Positions 15,981-25,662 of a stretch of 41,140 nt of DNA are shown piece after piece. Origin of the DNA: Ignavibacteria bacterium RIFOXYC2_FULL_35_21 (GTDB lineage: Bacteria; Bacteroidota; Ignavibacteria; Kapaibacteriales; UBA2268); assembly GCA_001804705.1 (NCBI GenBank), contig MHAY01000007.1, forward strand, positions 1 through 41,140. The letters run 5' to 3'. The translations under genes were made by a program, and so were the position numbers. A model generated the notes under the pieces. The model worked only from the letters and a program-made list of their open reading frames with translations. It was not told the origin of the DNA and ran no database searches. Every line of letters begins with the position of its first letter. Position 1 is the stretch's first letter.

Positions 15981-17411
15981 TTACAAATCCTTTTTTCTTA
16001 ATCTTGCAGCGAAGGCTCCGTCAATGTAGTGCTTATGCGGATAGGTTTGCATAAACCCGTCAGAACAGACCTCTGAGGGCAGGTATTTTTCGGCAGGGTC
16101 AAGCTCGAAATTTGGAAAAACCTCGAGGAACCATTTAATATTATCAGTGTTTTCTTCAGGTTCTAATGTGCATGTAGAGTAAAGAATAACGCCACCGGTT
16201 TTGACATGATGCACTGCATTAAGAAGTATTTTCCTTTGCTTTGACTGTAAAATCGGAATGTCTTCTCTTTCTCTTTTCCATTTAATATCCGGTTTTTTTG
16301 ATATAGTCCCCAAACCTGAACAAGGCACATCGGCAAAAACTAAATCGAACTCCCGGTCGAATTCGACAGTTTCAGCATCTGCAGTCGTGGCTTTAATAAT
16401 ATCAAGCCCGAGTCTCTTTGCACCCTCTTCGATAAACCTCATTTTAGCCGAATATTTATCTATTGCAATAACCTCTCCCTGGTTTTTCATTAGCTCTGCG
16501 AGCAAAAAAGATTTGCCCCCGGGAGCAGCACATAAGTCTAATACATTTTGTCCCGGTTCCGGCATAGCAAGTTTAGCGGCTAGAGCTGCACTCGTATCCT
16601 GGATTGTCATCGCGCCTTCCTGAAAAATCCCGAGTGACCTGATATCTAATCTTGGCGACTTCAGAATAATTGATGTCGGTATAAATCTCGAAACAAAATA
16701 TGAAATCCCTTTTTCATTTAAAAATTGCAGAATGCTTTCCTGAGTAGCTTTCAAAGTGTTTATACGAATGGGAATAAAGGGCCTCCTGTTATTTGCCGAA
16801 AGCAAAGCTTCTGCTTCCTGTTCACCAAATCTGTCGAGCCAACGCTTTACCATCCAGCGGGGATGGGAATAGACTACTGACAAGTAATACTGAAGGTCAT
16901 CCTCACGTCCGGGGAACCTGACGTTTTCAATATTTCGTGCGACATTTCTCAATACGGCATTAACAAGCCCTGCTGTTTTTTCCCCCTGTATCTTTTTAAC
17001 AATCTCGACAGATTCATTTACAGCCGCATGTAACGGTATCTTGTTAAGATATAATATTTGGTATATACCAACCCTAAGAGCATTTTTAACAATATTCAGG
17101 CATTTAAGGTAATCCCCCTGATAAAATCCTGTGAGTACCCAATCGAGCTTCCATTTCCAGCGGATTACCCCGTTGACAAGCTCTGTCAGCAATCCCCTAT
17201 CCATTTGGTTAAAATTATTATTCCTGATTTCATTGTCGAGCAGTTTCTCAAGGTATGCATCGCTTCGTTCAAATCGGCTAAGAATTTTAACGGCTATTCC
17301 CCGCACTCCAATAAAATATGCTATTGATTCGTTACTTTCCGAAGTGGTTTTGTTCTGTTCAACAATTTCTGTGTTGTTTTCAATATTATCAACAGTGTAT
17401 TCAGTTTCCAT
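15981..17411 (-). CDS. rsmB: 16S rRNA m5C967 methyltransferase
   Basis: This 476-residue protein has an N-terminal NusB-like RNA-binding domain (about 35-175) and a C-terminal Rossmann methyltransferase. The SAM motif is VLDLCAAPGGKS. The two cysteines used by RNA m5C methyltransferases are in DVPCSG and YSTCT. It methylates C967 of 16S rRNA. The first 33 residues, rich in Asn, Glu and Thr, are an unusual extension before the conserved start of the fold; an internal start is possible but no ATG is nearby. Confidence 0.93.
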   Translation of the reverse strand: METEYTVDNIENNTEIVEQNKTTSESNESIAYFIGVRGIAVKILSRFERSDAYLEKLLDNEIRNNNFNQMDRGLLTELVNGVIRWKWKLDWVLTGFYQGDYLKCLNIVKNALRVGIYQILYLNKIPLHAAVNESVEIVKKIQGEKTAGLVNAVLRNVARNIENVRFPGREDDLQYYLSVVYSHPRWMVKRWLDRFGEQEAEALLSANNRRPFIPIRINTLKATQESILQFLNEKGISYFVSRFIPTSIILKSPRLDIRSLGIFQEGAMTIQDTSAALAAKLAMPEPGQNVLDLCAAPGGKSFLLAELMKNQGEVIAIDKYSAKMRFIEEGAKRLGLDIIKATTADAETVEFDREFDLVFADVPCSGLGTISKKPDIKWKREREDIPILQSKQRKILLNAVHHVKTGGVILYSTCTLEPEENTDNIKWFLEVFPNFELDPAEKYLPSEVCSDGFMQTYPHKHYIDGAFAARLRKKDL

Positions 17412-17427
17412 AAAAATTAAATAATTT

Positions 17428-17458
17428 TTTGTAAGATAAAAATAATATTTTATGTTTG
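17428..17458 (+). promoter_or_regulatory. Bacteroidota-type promoter for the barrel-protein gene
   Basis: TTTG (17428-17431), a 19-nt spacer, then TATGTTTG (17451-17458) fit the -33/-7 pattern TTTG/TAnnTTTG. It lies in the 72-bp gap between divergent genes, 25 bp before the GTG start at 17484. Confidence 0.6.
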
Positions 17459-17483
17459 ATTAAATTAAGTTAGAATAAATACG

Positions 17484-18314
17484 GTGAATCCAGTGAAATT
17501 ATTGTTTAAACTTTTTCTTGCATCATTTCTATTCTTCATTTTTGTGTTAAGTACATTAGGCCAAATTAAAAAGAAAGAGGACACACCTTTGTTGCCAACA
17601 GAGCAGATAAAAACAGAAGTAGGTGTCTTTATCGGGCTTGGCGGCAATAGCCAGTCCGGCATTTTCATTACTGATACTTGTAAATGCGAATTTGACAAAG
17701 GGCGAGGATTTGGATTTACAATAGGAGGTTTGTACGAATCTGAAATCATCAGGCGTTTGCGTTGGGGTGGTGCTTTAGCTTTTGACATTCGAAGCTTCTG
17801 GGCATCTTACAGAGAAAATGAATCAATTGAATTTTTTTCTGAACAAGTTGGAAGAAAAGTTAATGTTCCCGTCCATTTCCGTCATAAAGCAGAATCACAG
17901 GTTTTCTATCTAACATTTATGCCGTATTTAAAGTATGTTCCTTCAAAATTTATCTTCTTTAGATTTGGATTTGGCGGCTCTTTCGTCTTAGGTGCAGGTT
18001 TGAAACACACAAAAGAAATTCTTGATGAAACGGCAAGATTAAGCACTGGTGAGATTGTTAAAATTGAATATGAGAAGATAGGTGGTAAAATCGCTACTGT
18101 TGAGGATGGAGATTTTCCTGCTGCTAATTCAATGCAATTCTCGCTCGAACCTGCTATCGGCTTTACTTTTCCTTTCGGAAAGAAAATAAATTTCAGTCCT
18201 TTATTTCAATATTCAATTCCATTAACTAAATTTTCCGAAAACGGAACTGATGTAAAATTAAGTGCATGGAGAATAATGCTCGAGTTCAGGTACGATATTA
18301 CACCTGAAGAGTAA
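17484..18314 (+). CDS. outer membrane beta-barrel protein
   Basis: This 276-residue protein has a signal peptide ending near LSTLGQ. Alternating hydrophobic/polar strands with short turns follow, ending in FRYDITPEE. The pattern is that of small outer-membrane barrels of the porin/OmpW-like or PorT-like type. I recognise no specific family. No ATG fits: the start is GTG at 17484 (or GTG at 17493), just below a good promoter. It is divergent from rsmB and followed by a terminator-like hairpin. Confidence 0.7.
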   Translation: MNPVKLLFKLFLASFLFFIFVLSTLGQIKKKEDTPLLPTEQIKTEVGVFIGLGGNSQSGIFITDTCKCEFDKGRGFGFTIGGLYESEIIRRLRWGGALAFDIRSFWASYRENESIEFFSEQVGRKVNVPVHFRHKAESQVFYLTFMPYLKYVPSKFIFFRFGFGGSFVLGAGLKHTKEILDETARLSTGEIVKIEYEKIGGKIATVEDGDFPAANSMQFSLEPAIGFTFPFGKKINFSPLFQYSIPLTKFSENGTDVKLSAWRIMLEFRYDITPEE

Positions 18315-18362
18315 TAGATGTAGATATAATGATTTAATCCCACAATTGTGGATTTAATTCAC

Positions 18363-18380
18363 CGAAGCTTGCTTCGTTTT
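18363..18380 (+). terminator. short intrinsic terminator after the barrel gene
   Basis: CGAAGC-TT-GCTTCG (18363-18376) is followed by TTTT, about 50 bp past the stop. A separate 12-bp palindrome CCACAATTGTGG lies at 18340-18351. Confidence 0.5.
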
Positions 18381-19042
18381 CAACTAAATTTCTTATAGAT
18401 ACTTCGTAGATGCTACAGGGTATTTCATTTTCTTCTTTTGATAGTTAAGTGGCTAATAATTACTTATCTTTTATCATTATTCTGCGTTTTGGAAAAATTC
18501 TTAAGCAATTGATTTGGGTTTTCAATTTTTTTTTTTATATGATTTAAACAATTATTAACTTAGCAACAGAATATCCGATTTAATTTTAAAACCTGTAAAT
18601 AAGGATTTAAAAAATTTTAGTCTTGACGAAAATTTGGCTATTTTAAGAATTAATAAAATTAAAGCCTTATAAACTTATAATATTATATAATTTTTTGCAG
18701 TTTGTCAATACAATATTGAAAATAGAAAATAAACGCAATTTTTTTTTTTTAGAATATGCTTATAAAACAATAAAAAATTTGTGAATTAAATCAAATTGGT
18801 TTAATTTATAGTTTATCAAAAATTTAACATGTCTAATTTTTGTACTTTTTTTGTAAGATTAAGGTTAGTTCTTTGTAATATGTGATGAAGATATGAGAAT
18901 TGGATTTATATAGTACAATAAAAATATCAAAATTATTTATCTGCTATGTAAAGCCGGTTTCCGGTCATTTAATTCATATCTGCAATCATTCGGGTGAAAA
19001 TAATAAAATTGATAAAAGATAAATATATTTAGGTAGGGCAGT
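18381..19042. other. AT-rich gap without a gene
   Basis: This is about 660 bp of very AT-rich sequence with several long T-runs. I see no ORF, RNA gene or clear promoter. It presumably holds the upstream control region of the PD40/OmpA gene. Confidence 0.6.
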
Positions 19043-21697
19043 ATGCAACATGTATTCAAATTATCATTAGCATTATTATTCATAACATTATATCTAAGTG
19101 GTATAAACCTATATTCCAAAAACACTGCGACAGGGGCAGTAGAAGGAGCAACAGCTTCCAATATACAATATTACCTTTACGGAGCCGTAATCGAATCGGC
19201 GGCTTTACCTGAACATCCACAGGAAGAAGGTATTTTCACAAAAAAAATCAGGATTATCAATCTTGGTCCTATTGTTAATTGGAAAGGGTTGGACTACGCA
19301 CCAACTATTAGTGCAGACGGAAGAACCCTCTATTATGTTTCTAATAGGCCGGGTAGTATTCTCGATGAAAGCGATGACCCGTCCCACGATTTCTGGGGGG
19401 CAAAAAAACTTGACAGGCTCGATACGGTATTTTTCAAACCATTTAATATTGATACATCAAAGCAGTTTGGAAAGCAGGGTGTTAACACTCCTTTGAACGA
19501 GGGAGCGGCTTCCATTGCGGCAGACAGGCAGTCTCTGTACTTTACAGGTTGCAACAGGCCTGATGGTTTGGGAAGTTGTGATATCTACAAAACTACTATT
19601 GAAGGCGACAAATGGGGACGTCCGAAAAACCTCGGCAGATTTGTCAACTCAAAGAATTTTGATTCCCAGCCTTCAATCGCTCCCGACCAAAGCCGTATTT
19701 ATTTTGTCTCGACAAGAGAAGGCCCAAACAGCACAGGAGATAACATTCCGGCAAATATGGATATTTGGTATTCAGACTGGGACTATGATGCTGAAGATTG
19801 GAAACCTGCTCAAAACCTTACTACTATAAATACAAAAAGGCAGGATGTTTCTCCATTTATAGCGGCAGATAATCAAACTTTGTTTTTCGCTTCCGATGGC
19901 CATTCTCCAAATTTTGGTGGCCTAGATTTTTACTATGTAAGATTTGACCCTGAGATAAATTCCTGGTCGAAACCTATTAATTTAGGCGACCAGATTAACA
20001 CTAAGGATGACGAACAATTTATTACACTGCCTGCATCCGGTGACATTATTTATTTCTCATCCAGAAGAACCGACCTTTTGGGATATCAGGGTGATTTGGA
20101 CATATTCATGGCTTTTGTGCCTACATTCTTCCGTGCTGTTAACCTGAAAGCAAACGTTATTGATGAATGCAGCCGTGCTAATATTCCTGCAACAATTACT
20201 GTAAAGAATCCGTTAACAGGAAGAATCGTCGAAGACAGCCTTACTATATTAAGGACGCAGTTTGAAATGGTTATTTCTAACACAGACTACGGCAATCCTA
20301 AGGATTCCATTCAATATGTTGACCTTGAGATTACTGCTGAAAATCCGAAGTATGGCAAGACTATTATGACTCAGCGCGTACATAAACCTTCCCTCACAGA
20401 AAATCCTGAAGAAGCGGCGAAGTTCGCCGATGAAATTAATGTAACGCTAACTCTTGGTCAGATGCCGGTTATTGCCACCCAGATTGAAGAAGCTCAACAC
20501 GTCAAGGAAAACAAAGGCGAAGATGCAAATCTTGCAGGCTTCAATGGCCTTATTATGAAGGAAGTCAAAACATGGGATTTATATCCATTACTTAATTATG
20601 TATTCTTTGACCTTGGCACAGCTAAGTTTCCCGATAGATACGTGATTTTCAAATCTCCCGAAGATACTGAAGGCTTCAGCGATACGACTATCGTCGGCGG
20701 TACACTCGATAAATATTATCATATTCTCAATATTTACGGTTTCAGGATGAAGCAGTTCCCGGATTCCAAAATTGAGATTGTCGGGTGCAACGACGGGAAA
20801 ACACCGGAAGAAAAGAAGCCTAACCTGTCGAAAGAAAGAGCCCAGCTTGTTTTCGATTACTTTAAAAATGTATGGGGCATTCCTGACAGCAGGATGAAAC
20901 TGACCGTCAGAAATCAACCCCTTGTTATTTCAAACCTGAATGATTCGATGGGTATTGTCGAGAACAGACGCGTCGAAATCTTATGTTCCGACTGGAACAT
21001 TATGAAGCCGATTTTTGACAAAGACCCAAAGACCTATCCTCAACCCGAAGACATGAATTTCTTATTGAAGAATGGTATCGAAGATGCACTTGTCGCAAAA
21101 AGAAGAGTTGAAATCAAACATGGTGAGGATATGTGGAAAGTTCTGCCGGATGTTGGTATAACCGATCCTACTTTCCCATGGGACTGGAGAGATGAAAAAC
21201 GAAAATTCCCGAAAGACGAAATGTCTTACTTCGCAACTCTTGTTATTACGACTAATACAGGGTTCGAATGTAAATCAATGCCGGTGAAAATCCCTGTGAT
21301 GCAGGTTAAGGTCGAGGAACAGCAGGTTGATAAGCTGAATGACAGTACTTGGGAAAAATACAGCCTCATACTGTTTCCGTTCGACAAAAGCGATGCAGGG
21401 CCGATTAACACAAGAATAATGGTAGATTATGTTTACGGAAGGTGCTTCCCTAATTCGAACATTGAAATTATCGGCCATACTGATGTTGTTGGTTTGTACG
21501 ACCACAATAAAGGTTTATCCGAACGCAGGTCTAAGACCGTATATACAGGCATTATGAAAACAACCAAGGGTGCTTTTGGTGGTTTATCGAGCCGTGGGGT
21601 TGGCGAAGATGAACCGCTCTATACTAATGAGCTTCCCGAAGGAAGGTTCTACAACAGAACTGTGCAGGTGACTATAAAAACACCGCTCAACAAATAA
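19043..21697 (+). CDS. PD40 beta-propeller protein with two OmpA-like domains
   Basis: This 884-residue protein has a signal peptide (about 1-25), then WD40-like PD40 propeller repeats (about 85-370) of the form APTISADGRTLYYVSNRPG and QPSIAPDQSRIYFVSTREG. A linker follows, then two OmpA/MotB-like peptidoglycan-binding domains. The first is around 515-650 (SKIEIVGCNDGKTP, SKERAQLVFDYF, NRRVEILCSD). The second is around 765-880 (FPFDKSDAG, IEIIGHTDVVG, LSERRSKTV, GEDEPLYTNE). It should link the outer membrane or periplasmic machinery to the cell wall. Similar PD40-OmpA proteins accompany T9SS and gliding systems, but the double OmpA end is less usual. Confidence 0.85.
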   Translation: MQHVFKLSLALLFITLYLSGINLYSKNTATGAVEGATASNIQYYLYGAVIESAALPEHPQEEGIFTKKIRIINLGPIVNWKGLDYAPTISADGRTLYYVSNRPGSILDESDDPSHDFWGAKKLDRLDTVFFKPFNIDTSKQFGKQGVNTPLNEGAASIAADRQSLYFTGCNRPDGLGSCDIYKTTIEGDKWGRPKNLGRFVNSKNFDSQPSIAPDQSRIYFVSTREGPNSTGDNIPANMDIWYSDWDYDAEDWKPAQNLTTINTKRQDVSPFIAADNQTLFFASDGHSPNFGGLDFYYVRFDPEINSWSKPINLGDQINTKDDEQFITLPASGDIIYFSSRRTDLLGYQGDLDIFMAFVPTFFRAVNLKANVIDECSRANIPATITVKNPLTGRIVEDSLTILRTQFEMVISNTDYGNPKDSIQYVDLEITAENPKYGKTIMTQRVHKPSLTENPEEAAKFADEINVTLTLGQMPVIATQIEEAQHVKENKGEDANLAGFNGLIMKEVKTWDLYPLLNYVFFDLGTAKFPDRYVIFKSPEDTEGFSDTTIVGGTLDKYYHILNIYGFRMKQFPDSKIEIVGCNDGKTPEEKKPNLSKERAQLVFDYFKNVWGIPDSRMKLTVRNQPLVISNLNDSMGIVENRRVEILCSDWNIMKPIFDKDPKTYPQPEDMNFLLKNGIEDALVAKRRVEIKHGEDMWKVLPDVGITDPTFPWDWRDEKRKFPKDEMSYFATLVITTNTGFECKSMPVKIPVMQVKVEEQQVDKLNDSTWEKYSLILFPFDKSDAGPINTRIMVDYVYGRCFPNSNIEIIGHTDVVGLYDHNKGLSERRSKTVYTGIMKTTKGAFGGLSSRGVGEDEPLYTNELPEGRFYNRTVQVTIKTPLNK

Positions 21698-21724
21698 GAG
21701 GACAATCTTATTAAAAAGAAAATG

Positions 21725-21754
21725 AAAAGGGGCGTTTATGCGTCCCTTTTTTTT
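21725..21754 (+). terminator. intrinsic terminator after the OmpA-domain gene
   Basis: A 10-bp stem (AAAAGGGGCG, loop TTTATG, CGTCCCTTTT) runs into eight Ts, 28 bp past the stop. Confidence 0.8.
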
Positions 21755-21761
21755 AATGCAA

Positions 21762-21788
21762 TCACACTTCGACAAGCTCAGTGTGACA
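21762..21788. repeat. single copy of the dispersed 27-bp repeat family
   Basis: On the minus strand it opens TGTCACACTGAGCTTGTCG, a variant of the GIY-YIG cassette ends. It can also fold, because TCACACT and AGTGTGA flank it. Confidence 0.55.
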
Positions 21789-21810
21789 TTTTATTAAATA
21801 TTAAAAAAAT

Positions 21811-22560
21811 ATGAATTCATCATTACCTAAAATTGCAATAGTTGGCTACGGCTCGATGGGCAGGGAAATCGAGAAAGCCGCAATCAGAAGGGGATTTAAG
21901 GTTACCGATATTTTTGAAATTGACAATCCCATTGATGAACGTCAAAAATATAACTTTGATGTGGCTATTGATTTTACTTTTCCTGATTCGGTTATTGAGA
22001 ATATTAGAAAATTGAGCATACTCAGGAAAAACATCGTTATTGGTACTACCGGTTGGGATGCGCACACAGAAGAAATTAAAAAATATGTTAAAGCTCATGA
22101 TATAGGGCTTGTCTATGGTTCAAATTTTTCTGTTGGTATGCAAATGTTTTTCAGGATAGTCGAACAAACTTCAAAATTGCTCGATAAAATTGAAAATTAT
22201 GATGTTTCAGTACACGAAATTCACCACACACGCAAAAAGGACAGCCCAAGCGGTACTGCAAAAAGCCTTGCTGAAATCATATTGAAAAATGTAAATAGAA
22301 AGAAAAAAATCCTTGAAGAAACAGTTCACGGGAGCATTGCACCTGATATGCTTCATGTAACATCCTCCCGAGTCGGTGAGGTTACCGGGACGCATACGAT
22401 AATGCTTGATTCGGATGCAGATTCTATCGAGCTGATTCACAGGGCTAAGAACCGAAGCGGTTTCGCACATGGAGCCTTGCTCGCCACAGAATGGATTCAA
22501 GGGAAAAAAGGCTTTCATGATTTCAAAGATGTAATGAGTGATTTGTGGAATAAAGTTTAA
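21811..22560 (+). CDS. dapB: 4-hydroxy-tetrahydrodipicolinate reductase
   Basis: This 249-residue protein has an N-terminal Rossmann motif AIVGYGSMGREI, the cofactor stretch IGTTGW, and YGSNFSVGMQMF. The DapB catalytic motif EIHHTRKKDSPSGTA contains the paired histidines and the lysine. It reduces the dihydrodipicolinate precursor with NAD(P)H in the lysine/diaminopimelate pathway, supplying peptidoglycan. The length is normal. The DUF1573 gene follows after 6 bp and may be co-transcribed. Confidence 0.94.
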   Translation: MNSSLPKIAIVGYGSMGREIEKAAIRRGFKVTDIFEIDNPIDERQKYNFDVAIDFTFPDSVIENIRKLSILRKNIVIGTTGWDAHTEEIKKYVKAHDIGLVYGSNFSVGMQMFFRIVEQTSKLLDKIENYDVSVHEIHHTRKKDSPSGTAKSLAEIILKNVNRKKKILEETVHGSIAPDMLHVTSSRVGEVTGTHTIMLDSDADSIELIHRAKNRSGFAHGALLATEWIQGKKGFHDFKDVMSDLWNKV

Positions 22561-22566
22561 ATTAAA

Positions 22567-23016
22567 ATGAAAACTATCTTATTATTTATATTCTTTCTTA
22601 TTATTTGTTCATGTTCAAGTGTCAGCCGGAACAAAGAAACGGCTGCAAAGACAACAATTCCCATTGATACAGCCAACGCACCTGTTATTGAATTGCTACC
22701 TCCTTTATTCGAAATACCAAAACCTGATGGAAAATTTGTCACAGAGACTTTGACAATCAAAAACACTGGCAAGAGTTTGCTCTTGATTGAAAGGGTGGAT
22801 GCATCTTGCTATTGCGGCTCGTCAACAGTGCTGAACTCACGCATCGAACCCGGAATGGAAGGAAAAATCCTGCTTAACGTCAATCTCAGCGGCTTGTTTG
22901 ACGACAACAACATTGTGCAGTTCACAATCCACAGCAACGCAAAAAACTCACCCACAGGATTGAATATGACTATATTGCCTGCTGTCAAGGACAGCTTGGA
23001 GAAAAAGGAGAAGTGA
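22567..23016 (+). CDS. DUF1573 lipoprotein
   Basis: This 149-residue protein has a lipoprotein signal (lipobox around FLIICSC, Cys14 or Cys16) and one DUF1573 immunoglobulin-like domain (TETLTIKNTGKSLLLIERVDASCYCG). These are periplasmic or surface proteins of unknown role common in Bacteroidota. The 3' half of the gene (from 22858) recurs almost exactly at 26778, so this gene marks the edge of an inserted segment. Confidence 0.85.
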   Translation: MKTILLFIFFLIICSCSSVSRNKETAAKTTIPIDTANAPVIELLPPLFEIPKPDGKFVTETLTIKNTGKSLLLIERVDASCYCGSSTVLNSRIEPGMEGKILLNVNLSGLFDDNNIVQFTIHSNAKNSPTGLNMTILPAVKDSLEKKEK

Positions 23017-23028
23017 TTATATCATCGC
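22858..23028 (+). repeat. left copy of a 171-bp direct repeat
   Basis: This stretch matches 26778-26948 with only two differences (22864 A/C and 22893 C/T), a spacing of 3,920 bp. It covers the last third of the DUF1573 gene and 12 bp past its stop. Similarity fades at 22857 and stops sharply after 23028. Confidence 0.95.
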
Positions 23029-23109
23029 TCAACACTCAAAACTTTTACATAATGTATATAACTCTCTTCGTCATAGCCCTTTCTCTTGCAATGAAGCGAA
23101 GATGAATTA

Positions 23110-25467
23110 CTATCTATCCACCATCACTTTTATATACTTTGTTTTTGTTCCATGATTGATTTTAATAAAATATATACCTGATTCCACATCGGAGCAATCC
23201 CACACAAGCCAGCCGCTGTATGAATTCTTTTTATCTATTCTTATTTTCTCTTTTCCTTCAATCTTTACTCCATAGATATTGTAAACAGCAATTTCATCTT
23301 TGTCAATATCAATGCTCAAATCCCAGTAGATTAGAGTTTTCACATAATTTTTTGCAGGTATCGGGAATGGAGGATATACATATAGGTAATTTTGTACTTC
23401 TATTTCATTTTCCTCGACACTATTAATAGGGTCCAAGGGTTTTAACCAATATATATTTGTTTCTGCAAGGTAACCTCTTGTCGAAGGATTGTTATCATCA
23501 GCATAACCAACAAAAAATTTATCACCAAACTTTTTAAAAGGAAAGTTTCTTATTCGTCCATTGTTGGGAAGTATTTGGTACCTCCATTTGCTTTTATCAA
23601 ATAAGTCATTAGTATAAAATAGAGTATCTTGAAATGTTATATAAACCCAATTATTCTCGTTCTCGATTCCTACACCAAACCAAGTCCAATTTGAATCCGG
23701 ATTGTTTGTTGTCCATTTGTAAACACTATCGAACTGATTATTACTAAGATTTACGGCATCAATTCTAAAGCTGGGTTCATCTTTATTAACATGGACTAAC
23801 GCCAGATATTTCTGATTATTTATTTCAATTTCTTTAAAATTTTTACATGTTTCTGTGATTGGATACTTTTTTATGATTTCCCAATTAATCCCTTTATCGC
23901 TTGTAAAATTTACTTCACTTGTTCTGTCCCATCCATTAGCATTGTGAATTAAAAAAGTATTAGTATCTTTTGAAAATATATAGTCAATCACTTTTCCTGT
24001 TACTAACATAAAATTATTTATTATAAAATCTTTATCTAAATTATATATAGTTTCTCTTACAGTATCCTTTTTATAAAAAAAACCCTCTGTTATTATGTAT
24101 TCATCATTTATTTTCTGTAGATTTGGTAATCTTTGTGCATTTTTATAACCACCAAATTCAGGACCATTGAGAAAAGTATAACCATTTATCCATTTGGAAA
24201 TAAAACTTATACCATAATTTTCAGAAATGAGAACACGCGTTTGTTCTATAAAATACAATTTATTTTCTTTCTCATCAAAATATTTGAACCTGAAAATAAA
24301 CCACGGATATCCTGATTTATAAAAACCATTTTTTATATCAACAACCGGCTTAAGAGTAATCGCATTATCATCTGTTCTGTAAATGAATGGTAAATACCTA
24401 AATTGATCTCCGGTAAAAAATAGAAAGGAACTTTCACCAATTTTTTCAGGTACCAAATATCTGCTCCAATTAGTAAATTCTGAAATTATTCTTATAGAAC
24501 TATCTTTTATATTCACAAATTCAATTAGTTTATTTGCTCCAACAATAATTTGCGTATCATTAACAACAGAAAAATCATTTCCGTAACGATAATAATCTGT
24601 ATTAGAAAATTTTGTTGTGTCAATAAGATATTTAGAATTTTTCTGAAGAAGATATAATTTGTCATTAATAATTTTATAAATTGAATATGGTTGGTATAGT
24701 TTCTCAAAAGGTTCAATTATTTTAAAATCTTTTGTCCTGTAAATTGAATCTAATCTTTTGCTTGTCGAATCATTAATTATATGGTCGGCTACAACCTGAA
24801 AATAAAAATATTGTAAATCAGTGTCAAGTTGATACCCTGTAAAATATTTATATGATGTGTCAAATAATACTGATTTAAAAAATGAAAATGTATCTAAAGG
24901 AGATAAATTGATATCGAATCTAATGAAGTTTGAAGAATCAGCTTCTGCTATAAGTTCATTATTAAAATAAGCAAGAGACCTTGGATATTTAGGGGTATAA
25001 AAAGAAATATTAATAGATAGTACCTTTGAATATAATTGAAATTCTTTTTTCAGTTTGAAATCATCAGTTATAGTAAATAATTTATTTCTACTTCTTAAAA
25101 AATATCCATCGGGATATTTAATAATTGCTAATACTGAATCACCTAAATTAGTAACAAATTCCCAATTCAATCCTTTGTTGTATGAACTGGCAACATCACC
25201 TGCATCATTAAGAGCGACCATTGTGGTATCGTCCCAGTATAATTTGAGAATAATACCCTTATCAAAAACCCTAACCTGTTTCCAATTCTGACCAAAGTCA
25301 TAACTAATTAGCATAGAACCAAAATCACCAAAGGCAATTATTGTGTCATTTTTTGCTTCAACTCCCCTGAAATTAATTACAATTGGTATTATTTCAAACT
25401 TGTTTACTTCAGCCTGACAGTTTAAAGAAGCAATAATAAAAAAGAAATAAACAATATACTTTTTCAT
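23110..25467 (-). CDS. secreted T9SS-tagged beta-propeller-like protein
   Basis: This 785-residue protein has a signal peptide (about 1-20). A long beta-rich body carries recurring sialidase/YCF48-like turns of the form YDFGQNWKQV, YNKGLNWEFV and SDKGINWEII. The last approximately 85 residues resemble a T9SS sorting domain (PFPIPAKNYVKT, then DVESGIYFIKINHG and a basic end). It is predicted to be exported to the cell surface; ligand or activity is unknown. An AGGTGA ribosome site precedes the ATG. The TGTAACA/GTTATT motif 43 bp upstream links it to the ECF sigma gene at 31124. It lies within the 3.9-kb inserted segment. Confidence 0.8.
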   Translation of the reverse strand: MKKYIVYFFFIIASLNCQAEVNKFEIIPIVINFRGVEAKNDTIIAFGDFGSMLISYDFGQNWKQVRVFDKGIILKLYWDDTTMVALNDAGDVASSYNKGLNWEFVTNLGDSVLAIIKYPDGYFLRSRNKLFTITDDFKLKKEFQLYSKVLSINISFYTPKYPRSLAYFNNELIAEADSSNFIRFDINLSPLDTFSFFKSVLFDTSYKYFTGYQLDTDLQYFYFQVVADHIINDSTSKRLDSIYRTKDFKIIEPFEKLYQPYSIYKIINDKLYLLQKNSKYLIDTTKFSNTDYYRYGNDFSVVNDTQIIVGANKLIEFVNIKDSSIRIISEFTNWSRYLVPEKIGESSFLFFTGDQFRYLPFIYRTDDNAITLKPVVDIKNGFYKSGYPWFIFRFKYFDEKENKLYFIEQTRVLISENYGISFISKWINGYTFLNGPEFGGYKNAQRLPNLQKINDEYIITEGFFYKKDTVRETIYNLDKDFIINNFMLVTGKVIDYIFSKDTNTFLIHNANGWDRTSEVNFTSDKGINWEIIKKYPITETCKNFKEIEINNQKYLALVHVNKDEPSFRIDAVNLSNNQFDSVYKWTTNNPDSNWTWFGVGIENENNWVYITFQDTLFYTNDLFDKSKWRYQILPNNGRIRNFPFKKFGDKFFVGYADDNNPSTRGYLAETNIYWLKPLDPINSVEENEIEVQNYLYVYPPFPIPAKNYVKTLIYWDLSIDIDKDEIAVYNIYGVKIEGKEKIRIDKKNSYSGWLVWDCSDVESGIYFIKINHGTKTKYIKVMVDR

Positions 25468-25509
25468 ATTTTCACCTGTTAAAAGTTATTTTGTATTTAA
25501 TAATACTGT

Positions 25510-25538
25510 AATAACAAAAAAATTTGCAAAATGTTACA
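25510..25538 (-). promoter_or_regulatory. candidate ECF-sigma promoter, copy 2
   Basis: Read on the minus strand: TGTAACA (25538-25532), exactly 16 nt, GTTATT (25515-25510). The same layout occurs at 31084-31112 and 36051-36079. A 42-nt leader would precede the propeller gene. Confidence 0.6.
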
Positions 25539-25566
25539 GTCAAAAAATAATTAATTTTAAAATACC

Positions 25567-25593
25567 CATTCGATGATAATAGACCATCGAATG
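25567..25593 (-). terminator. stem-loop after the Cys-rich gene
   Basis: CATTCGATG and CATCGAATG make a perfect 9-bp stem with a 9-nt loop, about 70 bp past the end of the Cys-rich gene. The T-rich sequence after it on the minus strand is weak, so it may be a terminator or a stabilising hairpin. An analogous hairpin follows the second Cys-rich gene (29099-29126). Confidence 0.5.
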
Positions 25594-25662
25594 AGTATAG
25601 ATTCATAATAAAATTCATCTCAATTTGAAAATTGAATTTTATTCTATTTCAAAATTTAAATT

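Noticed and set aside
18381-19042. Hidden RNA gene in the long AT-rich gap
   Set aside because: No tRNA-like or otherwise convincing structure could be seen; only T-runs and weak promoter-like words.
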